Assembly (NCBI RefSeq): GCF_902806685.2
Contig: NC_048557.2
Location: 10,053,554-10,117,553 of the forward strand
DNA length: 64,000 nt
Source: Maniola hyperantus
Taxonomy: Eukaryota > Arthropoda > Insecta > Lepidoptera > Nymphalidae
Reading direction: 5' to 3'
The notes under the pieces were generated by a model. It ran no database searches. It was given only the letters and a program-made list of their open reading frames with translations, and was not told the origin of the DNA. A program made the translations under genes and the position numbers. Every line of letters starts with the position of its first letter. Position 1 is the first letter of the stretch. This document shows positions 1 to 9,164 of this stretch, in pieces.

Positions 1-66
1 TAGACGGCAGTTTTTGGTTAAAATAAAGGCTAGGAGCTTAATACAATCCGTCCTAATGTTGTAAAC

Positions 67-98
67 TAGCTGATGCCCGCCACTTCGTTGGCGTGGAG
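67..98 (-). repeat. Helitron 3'-end fragment
   Basis: Begins CTAGCTGATGCCCGCCACTT and keeps the terminal hairpin region (CCACTTCGTTGGCGTGG), the same 3' end as the other Helitron copies here but with base changes. The rest of the element is missing. Confidence 0.6.
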
Positions 99-104
99 AT
101 AATT

Positions 105-275
105 TTTTTTATATTCATTATAGGCAAACGCTTGACCACAATCACACCTTGTGGAAAGTGATGATGTGGCCTAAAATGGGACGCGTTTACCTAGTAGATG
201 CCTATTCAATTTTGTTTTAAAGATACCCGGGTTGTAATCGGTAGGAAACATATTTCGTGCGTGTAGATGGGATGT
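105..275. repeat. Unclassified interspersed repeat
   Basis: A block starting near TTCATTATAGGCAAACGCTT and running through GATGATGTGGCCTAAAATGG. A short piece of the same sequence (TTCATTATGGGCGCACGCTT) sits inside a SINE-E copy near 37330, so it is repetitive. I cannot assign a class. Confidence 0.4.
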
Positions 276-412
276 CGACTACATAAGGATGGAAACTCGA
301 CCGATCGCGATGTCTTGCGGTTCGGTGGTAAAATGGTGAAGAGGGGACAAGATCAAAAAGTTTCTTAGCACACTTCTGATAGTTACATATATCCTGTTAG
401 CAGATACCTGAT

Positions 413-478
413 ATCCTCGACTATATTCGCGTGGAATTAGTTTTTTAAAAATCTCGTGGGAATTCTTTGATGGAGAGT
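413..478 (-). repeat. Helitron fragment
   Basis: TATTCGCGTGGAATTAG followed by AAAAATCTCGTGGGAATTCT matches the 3' half of Helitron groups B/C in reverse orientation. Both ends are lost. Confidence 0.55.
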
Positions 479-934
479 TAGTAAGGAGTGCAGTAGTGTA
501 GTGTGAGGAGTAAACAGAGTTAGTAAGGAAATAGAATAGAATAGAATACCACGAAAGTTAGTATTGTTGGCAAGGAGTGTATGAGAAGAGTAGTTGCAAG
601 TAGAATTTTACCTCTACTGAAGAGCTTCCGAGACGGTCAAGCACATAGACTTTTGGTTGAGTTTACAAAGTTTGCTTGATGCTGAAGTCAAGCATTTACG
701 AATGTCAAAAACCACATCTCCATGGCTGCCATCATCATGAGGCATCCAGACTTATACAATGGATTGATTGTTATTTATATCTGGCGGGAATGGACTATGA
801 GTCATATTTAATTGTTAACTATTTGAATCAACATATTTTGTGTCATGTTTAACATCTAGCTGATTTATTTGTTACGTTAATGATTTGTGACGTCACAGGA
901 AGTATCATTTAGTTAAAGTAAAAACATAAAAGTT
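479..934. other. Unassigned stretch
   Basis: Purine-rich at first, with a short AGAAT repeat near 535-546, then ordinary AT-rich sequence. I see no ORF, tRNA or recurrence elsewhere in the window. Confidence 0.3.
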
Positions 935-1087
935 CCTCACGATGTTTTCCTTCACCGTTAAAACAAGTGATATTTAATTAATTAAAACGCAAATAACTCG
1001 GAAAAGTTAGAGAGGTGCGTGCCCGGGATCGAACTCTCAACCTCCGATTAGAAGGCGGACGTCCTAACCACTAGGCTATCACAGCTT
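935..1087 (-). repeat. SINE-E, 5' half
   Basis: Reverse-strand SINE-E. The tRNA-like head lies at the right end (GATCGAACTC is the reverse of the B box; the reverse of TAGCCTAGTGGTTAGGACGT is the A box). The copy stops at CCTCACGATGTTTTCCTTCA, so the body and (GAT)n tail are missing. Confidence 0.8.
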
Positions 1088-1377
1088 AGCTCCGGAAGTG
1101 AATCCAGAATGGGTAAGCTAGTATGACTTTAAAGTGTATGCTAAATAATGCACACGGGCTTTACCCGAATGGCTCTTTAATCCTCGGTTTCGCCCGCGAA
1201 TAATTTTACTATTGAGAAGGTACTGATTTAATGCCCTTGCTTGAACCTGGTGGATTTCCTTAATGCTCTAACCAACCCTCTCGTTTTGATCATAGTGGAA
1301 AGGAGAAGCGATTTTAGTGAAGGGATAGCTGTATAAGTGCTTTTTAAGTGTTGAGAATAAACAAATTCTATACCAAT
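1088..1377. other. Unassigned stretch
   Basis: No ORF or recurring element recognised. It includes CTTTACCCGAATGG and TTTCGCCCGCGAAT, which faintly resemble Helitron 3' hairpins. Confidence 0.25.
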
Positions 1378-1487
1378 CTAGCTTATGCGCGACTTCGTCC
1401 GCGTGGACTACACAAATTTCATACCCCGGTTTCACTCCCTTAGGGGTTGAATTTTCAAAGATCCTTTCTTAGCGGATGCCTACGTCA
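1378..1487 (-). mobile_element. Helitron group A, 3' half
   Basis: Starts CTAGCTTATGCGCGACTTCG and follows the group A consensus to GGATGCCTACGTCA, where a SINE-F copy begins. The 5' half with the GACT array is absent. Confidence 0.75.
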
Positions 1488-1617
1488 ATAGAGCCTCAAT
1501 AGCTCAACCGGTAAAGGAGTGGACTGAAAACCGAAGAACTGAAATAAGTGGAAGAACCGGAAAGGGGAATATTAGTCATTTAACATGGCTAATATTCTTA
1601 TTAAAAAAAAAAAGAAA
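1488..1617 (+). mobile_element. SINE-F with internal deletion
   Basis: The head GAGCCTCAATAGCTCAACCG and the anticodon-arm region GGACTGAAAACCGAAG are present. The copy then jumps to GGAAAGGGGAATATTAGTCA and the tail CATGGCTAATATTCTTATTA plus poly-A, having lost the B box region. Confidence 0.8.
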
Positions 1618-1628
1618 ATGCGTACCTA

Positions 1629-1800
1629 CCATCGATACAAAATGACAAATGGCGAATAAAATTTTTCACGGTTTAGGAACCAAATAAATCAGCGCCACCT
1701 CTTAGATACTAATGAACGACCCGTTTGAAATCCAGATGTCACTGAGGTTGCATTGGTGCTATATATCACCAATGAGTCGGTGCCATTTTGTTTTTTCAAT
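1629..1800 (+). repeat. Repeat T, uninterrupted copy
   Basis: The same sequence occurs reversed at 50473-50768, where a MITE splits it. Shared landmarks are ATCAGCGCCACCTCTTAGAT, GTTTGAAATCCAGATGTCAC and CCAATGAGTCGGTGCCATTT. This copy is the empty site for that MITE. The class of T is unknown. Confidence 0.65.
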
Positions 1801-1854
1801 AACCCTGCCCATACAAAGTAATATAATATAAGTCAACTCAGAATCAGTACCATT

Positions 1855-2356
1855 AAGATTTTTTTTTTTTTAAAGATTTATTTATTTATTTATTCAAAAA
1901 TGTTGTACAAGACAAAGACTCTTTAAAACTAGTACACATAAAAAAGGTAGAAACAATAAAAATATGAGAACCTGAAGGAGTGCTTTGGCGTCCGTGCTAG
2001 GTAAACCTGTGTTACGGGGTTTTGATTCCGTTTTTCCGCTTTCCGCTCTACTCAGTAGCCAGTCCTTTCCTAAACAGAAGATTTATAGGATTAAATCAAA
2101 GGTCCTCAAAGTGATATATAGCTAAACTGTACTACGAATAATGATAATCTTGAGAAGTTGGACGCGTCAACTTTGAAGATATACTTAGGAACTTTGAAAG
2201 CCTTTCCATGAAATATATATCACTCACTTTATGTGGGTTTAGATGTGTACGTAAACTATATGCTCTGTGTGTTTGGTTTCTGGCTGTAATTATATAGATA
2301 CAGTAATTACAATTTTCAAAAATGTGATATAAAACTATTTTTATTATACAGTGTGT
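1855..2356. other. AT-rich unassigned stretch
   Basis: Contains a T tract followed by (TTTA)n at about 1858-1903, resembling the tail of a reverse-strand retroelement, then unmatched sequence. No convincing coding signal. Confidence 0.25.
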
Positions 2357-2432
2357 AACCAGAACGCCGAAAACGAAGACGATACTATAAAAAAAAACGC
2401 GAAAAGAAATTAAAAAAATTTCCAATATTTTG
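2357..2432. repeat. Repeat U fragment
   Basis: Starts ACAGTGTGTAACCAGAACGC and continues with AAAACGAAGACGATACTATA. Related pieces lie at 41218-41362, about 41790 and about 43365, all joining GTGTAACCAGAACGC with an AACGAAGAC motif. Probably the end of a DNA or LTR element; class unresolved. Confidence 0.45.
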
Positions 2433-2456
2433 TAAGAGTTCACGATAAGTATATCT

Positions 2457-2676
2457 TCTAAATTTATAAAAGAAAAAGGTGACTGACTGACTGACTGATC
2501 TATCAACGCACAGCTCAAACTACTGGACGGATCTGGCTGAAATTTGGCACGCAGATAGCTGTTATGACGTAGGCATCCGCTAAGAAAGGATTTTTGAAAA
2601 TTCAACCTCTAAGGAGGTTAAATAAGGGTTTGAAATTTATGTAGTCCACGCGGACGAAGTCGCGAGCATAAGCTAG
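2457..2676 (+). mobile_element. Helitron group A, full copy
   Basis: Begins TCTAAATTTATAAAAG, carries a short GACT array, and ends with a CGCGGAC-GAA-GTCGCG hairpin, then AGCATAAG and CTAG. A TC start, a hairpin about 10 nt before the end, and a CTRR terminus are the hallmarks of Helitrons. It has no coding capacity and is non-autonomous; mobility would need Rep/helicase from another element. Confidence 0.85.
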
Positions 2677-2885
2677 TTAGTACATAGCCATTTTTTTTCG
2701 GTACACTATAATGAATAAATCTATTCCTCTCATATTCTTGTTTGGTTCTGGCCCCTTAGCTCTTAGTACCTGATTTTTTTAAAATTTGGCCAAGCTTTTA
2801 GTCAAATTTTGAACCAAGCTTGTAGCCAATCTTGGGTGACAGCTTCAAAGAAGGATCTTGGATGAAATTATAAATTATAATATAA

Positions 2886-3043
2886 GTCCCGCAAATTGCT
2901 ATTGCGCTGGAACCATGTCTCATTAACATCGAAATGACGTCATTTTGACGTCAGCCGAAATAAAATATACCATCAGCTCAAAACTTCAGTCTAGTGCTGA
3001 CGTCACTAAAATGGCGGCCACGCGCATTAACAATTTGCGGGAC
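2886..3043. mobile_element. MITE with 22-bp TIRs
   Basis: The ends GTCCCGCAAATTGCTATTGC and the reverse complement of AACAATTTGCGGGAC pair over about 22 bp. Flanks carry ATATAA at 2880-2885 and 3044-3049, a plausible target-site duplication. It is 158 bp long and non-coding; superfamily not determined. Confidence 0.75.
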
Positions 3044-3231
3044 ATATAACAGAGAAACCTTCATAATTACATCAACAATTTCCTTCTAACAATTGGATGT
3101 GACAGCTAGCGGACAGCAAGTAAAATAGTCCCATTGTCCTATATTTAGGACAGAATTCTTAAAGGTGAAAAGGGACCTCAAGGGTCCAAAAATGAACGCA
3201 TTTTCTACACAATAGAGAGATTTTACTTGTA

Positions 3232-3517
3232 CGCTTAGTATAAGATTTTACGTCTCACGAAACGCTGCTAGAATTCGAGAGTCGAAACACAATACCGTCA
3301 AAGTAAAATGGACCTAAAGAGCCTTGAATTGAAGTCAAAAACTCAATGCCACTGATTTTAATTTCGCAACGTTTACGCTTGGAGCGCTGGCTGTAGATGT
3401 ATAGACAAACTAGAGCTTTAAAACAAGGCTCTTAAGATCCAGTTTACTATAACGCGGAAGGTTTTCGACACTCGAATACTATCAACGTTGGTGAGACATA
3501 AAATCTCGTACTAAGCG
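3232..3517. mobile_element. Mariner-like MITE, old copy
   Basis: Diverged relative of the two 285-bp copies at 29972 and 60125. It keeps GATTTTACGTCTCACGAAAC at the left, GTGAGACATAAAATCTCGTA at the right, and the internal AGCCTTGAATTGAAGTCAAA block. The flanking TA dinucleotides fit a TA target-site duplication. Confidence 0.7.
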
Positions 3518-3678
3518 TACTGGACTGTTTACCTTATTCATGAATTCAAAGGGTTTATATCCTAACAAAACCTCGTTCTACAACTGTATTTATTTTGTGA
3601 AATTAATTATATCAGACTTGAATTCAGAGTAATTTAGTGTTTCCTACTGTATTTAAATAGACATTTTTGTAATAGTAG

Positions 3679-3715
3679 TTGATCCGCCCGGCTTTACTCG
3701 GGTTATATTGCTGAA
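3679..3715 (-). repeat. Helitron-like 3'-end remnant
   Basis: GTTGATCCGCCCGGCTTTAC followed by TCGGGT resembles a divergent Helitron 3' hairpin. No other part of the element remains. Confidence 0.3.
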
Positions 3716-3752
3716 AATTCTTTCATAATGTGGGCCTACATTGTAGAGAAAA

Positions 3753-4078
3753 ATCTCATCATCATCATCATCAACCGATAGACGTTCGCCGTTTAACATA
3801 AGCACACGAGTAAATAATATATAGACCAGAGGGGAAGCTTCATACTAGCGGCTGGCTGTAAGTTCACTCACTCTAGCGCAGCTCACGCACACCACGACGT
3901 GTCACGGACGCTCCGTTTGCCGCCAAACTGGGCGCCACGGAGCGTCCGTGGCACGTCGTGGTGTGCGTGAGCTAGTGTGAAGCTTCCCCTCTGGTCTATA
4001 ATATCTACTCGTGTGACATAAGTCTCTTGTAGAGACTTCCACATGGCACGGTCTTGCGCCTCCCGAACTTAGGTATAA
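3753..4078 (-). mobile_element. RTE-like LINE 3' end, split by a MITE
   Basis: The reverse-strand LINE tail begins with (CAT)n and ATCAACCGATAGACGTTC, continues after the MITE with TCTCTTGTAGAGACTTCCAC, and ends at GTCTTGCGCCTCCCGAAC. It matches the longer copy at 19736-20112. Only the extreme C-terminus and tail of the polyprotein region remain. Confidence 0.75.
3803..4015. mobile_element. Fold-back MITE in LINE tail, 7-bp TSD
   Basis: The ends CACACGAGTA and TACTCGTGTG are perfect inverted repeats. The arms continue as GACCAGAGGGGAAGCTTCA, and a second inner palindrome is built from CTCACGCACACCACGACGTG and its complement. ACATAAG at 3796-3802 recurs at 4016-4022. The whole 213 bp can fold. 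hAT-like by TSD size, though 7 rather than 8 bp is visible. Confidence 0.85.
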
Positions 4079-4087
4079 AAACCCTAA

Positions 4088-4918
4088 AAAACCGGCCAAG
4101 TGCGAGTCAGAATCGCGCACCGAGAGTTCCGTACTACAGTCGTATTTTTTCGACATTTTGCACGATAACGACGACGAATTTGACGACCTCCCTGGCGCAG
4201 TGGTGAGCGCTGTGTTAATAGTGGGAGTTCCCGGGTTCGATTCCTGGCAGGGGTTTGGAATTTTATAATTTCTAAATTTCTGGTCTGGTCTGGTGGGAGG
4301 CTTCGGCCGTGGCTAGTTACCACCCTACCGGCAAAGCCGTGCCGCCAAGCGATTTAGCGTTCCGGTACGATGCCGTGTAGAAACCAAAGGGGTATGGGTT
4401 TAATAAAAACTGCCATACCCCTTCCAGGTTAGCCCGCTATCATCTTAGACTGCATCATCACTTACCACCAGGTGAGATTGCAGTCAAGGGCTAACTTGTA
4501 TCTGAATAAAAAAAAAAAAAAAAAATCGATAACTATTAGGTATGCATAAAATTAAATAAAAATCTGTTTTAGAATGTAGTAGTAGAAGTACAGCCCTTAT
4601 TCATATTATGAATATTATATACGATAATATATATACCCCACTTGATATAGTAATCTTACTTTGAAAGTTGAAAGTACCAATAATTGTTCATGATCACATT
4701 TTAATTTTTTTCTTTTGATGTAACCCATATTCACGGTTTTCGGATTTTTTTCTTTCTTGTGCTATAAGACCTGCCTACCTGTTAAATTTCATGATTCTAG
4801 GTCAATGGGAAGTACCCTATAGGTTTTCTTGACAGACACGACAGACAGACAGTCGGGCAGACAACGAAGTGATCTTATAAGGGTTTCCTTTTTCTTTGAG
4901 AGGTACGGAATCCTAAAA
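4088..4918 (+). mobile_element. Element G interrupted by SINE-D
   Basis: G starts AAACCGGCCAAGTGCGAGTC and ends GAGGTACGGAATCCTAAAAA after a GACA/GACAG stretch. The central part from CACGATAA to the point near GCATAAAATTAAATAAAAAT is displaced by a SINE-D at 4179-4525. G has no coding capacity. Its 3' end folds (GGGTTCCGT against ACGGAACCC), and its autonomous partner is unknown. Confidence 0.75.
4179..4525 (+). mobile_element. SINE-D, full length
   Basis: The tRNA-like head has A box TGGCGCAGTGGTGAGC and B box GGTTCGATTCC, the internal RNA polymerase III promoter elements. The body includes GGGAGGCTTCGGCCGTGGCT and GGTGAGATTGCAGTCAAGGG, then TGTATCTGAAT and a long poly-A. CGATAAC occurs before and after it, a possible TSD. 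Nested in element G. Confidence 0.85.
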
Positions 4919-4919
4919 A

Positions 4920-5540
4920 ATCCTTGTTATTATAGGAAACATTCAAATTTTGGGTAAGAATGTAGCATAGAATTTATAGAGTGTGAAATCTCTCAAACAT
5001 TTCACGATCGTGTTCTAAAATAGTTGAAACGGGGCGGAAAATTTCATACGAGCGTTCCCGCACTTATTTTATGCGGAAGTTCGCAAAAGAAAAACAAATG
5101 AGGGCTCCACAAAAAGGTTTCCCGTGCGGAACTTTTATTTTCATAACAAGGATTTTTATAAGCGACACACTGTCCTATAAGGACGATGAGCTTATTAATG
5201 GAACAATAAATTCAAAAATTAATATACTTAGTTGTATTTATTTGATTTCTGATACAGTGCAAGAAATTACGAAAGTTACTTAAATAAATAAATAAATACT
5301 CATTTCTTTTGGGACTATAGCACACAGTTTACAGTATAAAACACAACAACAACAAATAAACGTACAGAAAAAAAACTACAACAAAAGAACATGAAGACAA
5401 AAAGATCAGAAATACTAAGCCTTAAAAGTACGACAGAGAAAACTGATAGATGGTGTACGACTGTGATGGCATACGTGCTAGTGTACATTCGACTTTACGC
5501 TACATTTGCTCGCGAGCAAAAAACTTTCGAGGCAATTCGC
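4920..5540. other. Unassigned stretch with short ORFs
   Basis: ORFs of 70 and 61 codons lie here at 5071-5283 and 5391-5576. I recognise no domain in either; codon content looks like background, and the second runs into a SINE-F tail. Treated as non-coding. Confidence 0.3.
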
Positions 5541-5612
5541 TTAGTCGGAGAGGTAAAGGGAATATTAGTCATTTAACATGGCTAATATTCCTAATTAAGA
5601 AAAAAAAAATAG
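5541..5612 (+). repeat. SINE-F 3' end
   Basis: GGAGAGGTAAAGGGAATATT then CATGGCTAATATTCCTAATT and poly-A match the last 70 bp of SINE-F. The tRNA-like head is missing. Confidence 0.75.
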
Positions 5613-5727
5613 AAAAAAAAGATTGCAATTGTTAATATATTTCGTGCGTTATCTAACGCGTCTGTATGTATCGCTAATAGCATACTAGTATATATTTTGT
5701 GAGATATGAAACAGACGACGTCCATCT

Positions 5728-5815
5728 CAAGACGCAATATCCCGCAATACATCTGCGACAGTGTTGTGTTGATTGCGGGATTATTGTTGAGGGCACTCGT
5801 TTTTCCCGCCTTCAT
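5728..5815. repeat. Repeat shared with 7550-7630
   Basis: TGATTGCGGGATTATTGTTG parallels TGATTGCCGGATTATCTTCA near 7590, with similar flanks (GTTGTGT/TTTGGTC upstream and TTTTTCCC/GGGATAAA downstream). Old copies of one repeat of unknown class. Confidence 0.35.
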
Positions 5816-6052
5816 TTCGGGGGAAAATTTGGGGAATATGATAAATATTCTTCACCGTAATTCTTCCCACTTACAAAATTTATTCAGTCATGAACAAGAA
5901 TGCAGATGTTTATTAGGTAAACAATTTTGTTTCCGCGATTTCGTAGCTAAGATTATTTTTAAAAATCCCGTTGGAACTTTTTGTTTTTCCGGGATAAGAT
6001 CCCGAGTAATTTATGTCATTCTTTTGGTTTTTTCCTAACTACGAGTATATAC

Positions 6053-6450
6053 ATTTTGAAAAAACCAGTCAAATCCGAGTCTCACACCATCATATTCACT
6101 TTTTTAATTTACATGGCGGCCATTTTGAATTTCTTATTGTTTGTTGTTATAGCGGCTATATCTTGTGAAACAATTCTCTCTACTCGGACAAACAGATGGA
6201 TGGATGGGCGGACGGATGGACGGACGGATGGATTGATAGCGGAGGCTTAGAGTGACGGTCCACTGAAGCGGAGCGGAGTTGTGTTAAGCAGGCCAATCAC
6301 ATTGGCGTTAAATGACGTGATAATTTTATTCTGTCATATGACAAAATTCTGATTGGTCAACTATACACTTCTCCGCTCCGCTCCGCTTCAGTGGACAGGC
6401 ACCCTTAGTAATAGGGTCCCGTTGACTTTGGGTACGGAACCCTAAAAATC
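6053..6450 (+). mobile_element. Element G2, diverged G relative, split by MITE
   Basis: Starts AAAAAACCAGTCAAATCCGA, has a GGAC/GGAT array at 6196-6235, and ends GGGTACGGAACCCTAAAAAT. It has the same overall plan as G: AACCGG-like start, tetranucleotide array, GGGTTCCGT/ACGGAACCC hairpin end. Its middle differs (TACATGGCGGCCATTTTGAA). A MITE at 6250-6404 interrupts it. Confidence 0.65.
6250..6404. mobile_element. MITE with TTA duplication in G2
   Basis: The TIRs contain TCCACTGAAGCGGAGCGGAG at the left and its complement at the right; the outer bases are less well matched. TTA at 6247-6249 and 6405-6407 brackets the 155 bp. A 3-bp TWA duplication suggests a PIF/Harbinger-type transposase in trans. 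Confidence 0.8.
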
Positions 6451-7045
6451 TGGTGCATCCATTAACTCCGTTGCGGCGCGGCGTGTTTGAAAGACAACTC
6501 GAATCTATCCGTCTCCGGGATGAAATCTAGGTAGTACTAACTAGTATGTGATATACTTTTCTACATAATATAATATTAAGGGGACTCAGTTCGGTGCTTT
6601 CTTCATACAAACGTAGGAGGGAAATTACAACAATATTCGATATTGTACGCACAAAACTAAGACTTATATCGATTTATCTCGTCATTATCTAGGTTTATTG
6701 ATATATAAAACATTGAAAAAAATATTGATTTAAAAGTTACGAGGCTCAAAAGATTCCTATGATAAAGATACTTTATGCGTAAATAAATAAGATTAGGGAT
6801 ATGAAAATTCTAAAACAATTTATCATTAGACGTAGTTTATTTATTCATTAGTTGAAATAATTTTACTTTGCAAACATAAATTCATCAGTTTTTTCTCAAA
6901 AATACTTTTCCTGAATCCTTTTCGCGCGCTTGATTTCGGTGAAAATCATCGTGCCTCTCAACTTTCTCATACAATGTCAAGTGAAAAGCAAACATGTTAC
7001 CCACGTGCGCTGCCAATTTCGGTCGAGCGTCCTGCGTCACCTTAA
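6451..7045. other. Unassigned AT-rich stretch
   Basis: No ORF longer than background and no recurring element recognised. Confidence 0.25.
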
Positions 7046-7230
7046 GAGCCTCAATAGCTCAACGGGTAAAGGAGTGGACTGAAAACCGAAACGTCGACGG
7101 TTCAAACCCCGCCCGTTGCACTATTGTCGTACCTACTCCTAGCACAAGCTTGACGCTTAATTGGAGAGGAAAGGGGAATATTAGTCATTTAACACGGCTA
7201 ATATTCTTAAAAAAATATATAATATAATAA
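7046..7230 (+). mobile_element. SINE-F, full length
   Basis: The head GCCTCAATAGCTCAACGGGT, anticodon-arm GGACTGAAAACC and B box GGTTCAAACCC closely resemble eukaryotic tRNA-Phe(GAA). The body is GTCGTACCTACTCCTAGCAC through GGAGAGGAAAGGGGAATATT. The tail is a variant of CATGGCTAATATTCTTA followed by A-rich sequence. This copy faces the reverse copy at 7265-7441. Confidence 0.85.
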
Positions 7231-7264
7231 AACATTATCATTTGTACCCGCGGTTTTTTTTTTT

Positions 7265-7441
7265 TTTTTTTTAGAAAGAATATTAGCTATATTAAATGAC
7301 TAATATTCCCCTTGCCTCTCCAACTAAGCGTCAGGATTGTGCTAGGAGTAGGTACGACAATAGTGCAACGGGCAGGGTTTGAACCGTCGACCTTTCGGTT
7401 TTCAGTGCGCTGCCTTTACCCGTTGAGCTATTGAGGCTCTA
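7265..7441 (-). mobile_element. SINE-F, reverse copy
   Basis: Starts with the reverse of the tail (AGAATATTAGCTATATTAAA), then CTTGCCTCTCCAACTAAGCG, and ends CGTTGAGCTATTGAGGCTCT, the reverse of the head. Together with 7046-7230 it makes a tail-to-tail inverted pair with about 35 bp between. Confidence 0.85.
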
Positions 7442-7695
7442 GTTTATTTCGCAATAATAAATAATTCCGAATATTACTTCGCTCCATTCGAATCCATATT
7501 TTTTATATACCTTTACCTACATAATATACCTTCTATACAATATCCTCTCGTCTCAATTCATCTGACAATATTGTCGTGTTTTGGTCTCGTTGATTGCCGG
7601 ATTATCTTCAAGTGCTGGGATAAAAGTGATCTTTGTCGTTGATACTTTGATAGTTTGACGCTGATATTCGAGTTGTTTGGCTTTGAGTATTGGAA

Positions 7696-7806
7696 TAATT
7701 CTTTTATATAACAAAATTCCGCGAACTATTTTGGACTTGCCTTTACACAAGTTTACAAAATCTATTAAAAGTATGCTCCTTAATAAAGCATATTCCACAA
7801 TTACTA
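7696..7806 (+). pseudogene. Jockey/CR1-like LINE ORF2, C-terminal scrap
   Basis: Plus-strand translation gives LYNKIPRTILDLPLHKF then TKSIKSMLLNKAYSTI. The same motif (FYNKI, LPLHKFKKSI, KAYYTI, DYLNDKRAW) occurs at 24830-25200 and 38455-38832, so this is the end of a reverse transcriptase ORF. The longer ORF on the opposite strand here is a shadow. Confidence 0.65.
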
Positions 7807-7847
7807 CTTTGAAATGAATTTGATAAATATTATTATTTTATTACAAA

Positions 7848-8138
7848 CTAGGATAAAAATAATGACGTACCTACGCTGAAAAAAATATTAAAATCCAACA
7901 AAGATTTACAAAGTTACAGGCATTTTAATCTTGGAGTGGGAGGGTCTTCCATCCCTTTCTCGCAAAACGAAAATTTGTATGAACCCGCACGAAGCTACTA
8001 TGGCATTAGTAATGTGTGACGTCAAAATGCTATATATCGCTATCTCTGTCTAATCAGAAATATTTAAATGCTTATAACTTTTTATTATTTGATCGATTTA
8101 ATTAGTTTTTTCAGTTTACGACATTATTTTTATCCTAG
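7848..8138. mobile_element. MITE with CTAGGATAAAAATAATG TIRs
   Basis: The left end CTAGGATAAAAATAATG and the right end CATTATTTTTATCCTAG are perfect 17-bp inverted repeats enclosing 291 bp of non-coding sequence. A group A Helitron starts immediately after its right end. No clear TSD. Confidence 0.75.
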
Positions 8139-8373
8139 TCTATATATATAAAAGGAAAAGGTGACTGACTGAATGACTGACTGACTGACTGACTGATCTA
8201 TCAACGCACAGCTCAAACTACTGGACGGATCGGGCTGAAATTTGGCATGCATATAGCTATTATGACGTAGGCATCCGCTAAGATAGGATTTTTGAAAATT
8301 CAACTCCTAAGGGGGTGAAATAGGGTTTTGTAATTTTGTAGTCCACGCGGACGAAGTCGCGAGCATAAGCTAG
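8139..8373 (+). mobile_element. Helitron group A, full copy
   Basis: TCTATATATATAAAAGG start, GACT array at about 8161-8195 with one GAAT unit, CGCGGAC/GTCGCG hairpin, CTAG end. It abuts the TIR of the preceding MITE. Confidence 0.88.
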
Positions 8374-8408
8374 TTTATAATAAAAGTAATAAAAAAATTG
8401 TGAGTCAA

Positions 8409-8466
8409 ATACCCAATTGAAGATTATCTAAATGATAAAAGAGCGTGCATTTGACCTGCAGCTCGA
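8409..8466 (+). pseudogene. LINE ORF2 C-terminus fragment
   Basis: AATTGAAGATTATCTAAATG encodes IEDYLNDKRA followed by the stop and CCTGCAGCTCG, the same C-terminus and 3' UTR start as the LINE at 24830-25200. Confidence 0.6.
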
Positions 8467-8554
8467 AACTATAAGGTTCCTTGTTTATTACGGACCCTGG
8501 AAACGCATTTAAATACACATTACTTTTTGCGACGGAACCATTGTAATATCGTTT

Positions 8555-8800
8555 TCATATCGCATCACACGATACGTAATCATTTTGATCTTACATACAA
8601 CCTACATACACCCGCATACAGCTTACATACAACCTACATACACTACACCCGCATACAGCTTACATACAGCCTACATATAGCTTGCGTCATCAAACCCTCT
8701 ACCTCCCGAGTAGAAGGCAACATGTTATAACCATTAGGGTATCACAGCCTACATACACCTAGGCATTTTATTTTGCTGACGTCTATCGCTCGATGTAGGC
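8555..8800 (+). repeat. Duplicated block P, copy 1
   Basis: Shared with 9165-9370: AATCATTTTGA, repeated CTTACATACAGCCTACAT units, GCGTCATCAAACCC, AGGCAACATGTTATAACCAT and CTAGGCATTTTATTTTGCTG. The ACATACA units make an internal imperfect repeat. SINE-D pieces lie between the two copies. Confidence 0.65.
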
Positions 8801-8818
8801 TTTTTTTTTCAGATCCCT

Positions 8819-9110
8819 TATCATCACTTACCATCAGGTGAGATTGCAGTCAAGGGCTAACTTGTATCTGAATAAAAATAAAAAAAGATACAAGTTAGCC
8901 CTTGACTGCAATCTCACCTGGTGGTAAGTGACGATGCAGTCTAAGATCGAAGCGCGCTAACCTGGAAGGGGTATGGCAGTTTTTAATAAACCCATGCCCC
9001 TTTGCTTTCTACACGGCATCGTACCGGAACGCTAAATCGCTTGGCGGTACGGCTTTGCCGGTAGGGTGGTAACTTGCCACAGCCGAAGCCTCCCACCAGA
9101 CGAGCTTTCT
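8819..9110 (-). mobile_element. SINE-D tail-to-tail pair
   Basis: A forward tail fragment (8819-8880, ATCATCACTTACCATCAGGT through TGTATCTGAATAAAAATA) meets a reverse SINE-D (8884-9110, GATACAAGTTAGCCCTTGAC through GCCGAAGCCTCCCACCAGAC). The reverse copy lacks its tRNA-like head. The pair forms an inverted repeat. Confidence 0.8.
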
Positions 9111-9164
9111 TTAGGTATAACGTAATGCTGAAGATTAACTTGTACCGTTTGTTTGTAATGTACC

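Noticed and set aside
2132..2605. 157-codon reverse ORF
   Set aside because: Runs through a group A Helitron (GACT array) and AT-rich sequence. The same peptide-like strings appear wherever this Helitron occurs.
5706..6038. 110-codon ORF
   Set aside because: Overlaps an old repeat and Helitron-like sequence (CCCGTTGGAACTTTTTGTTT); no domain.
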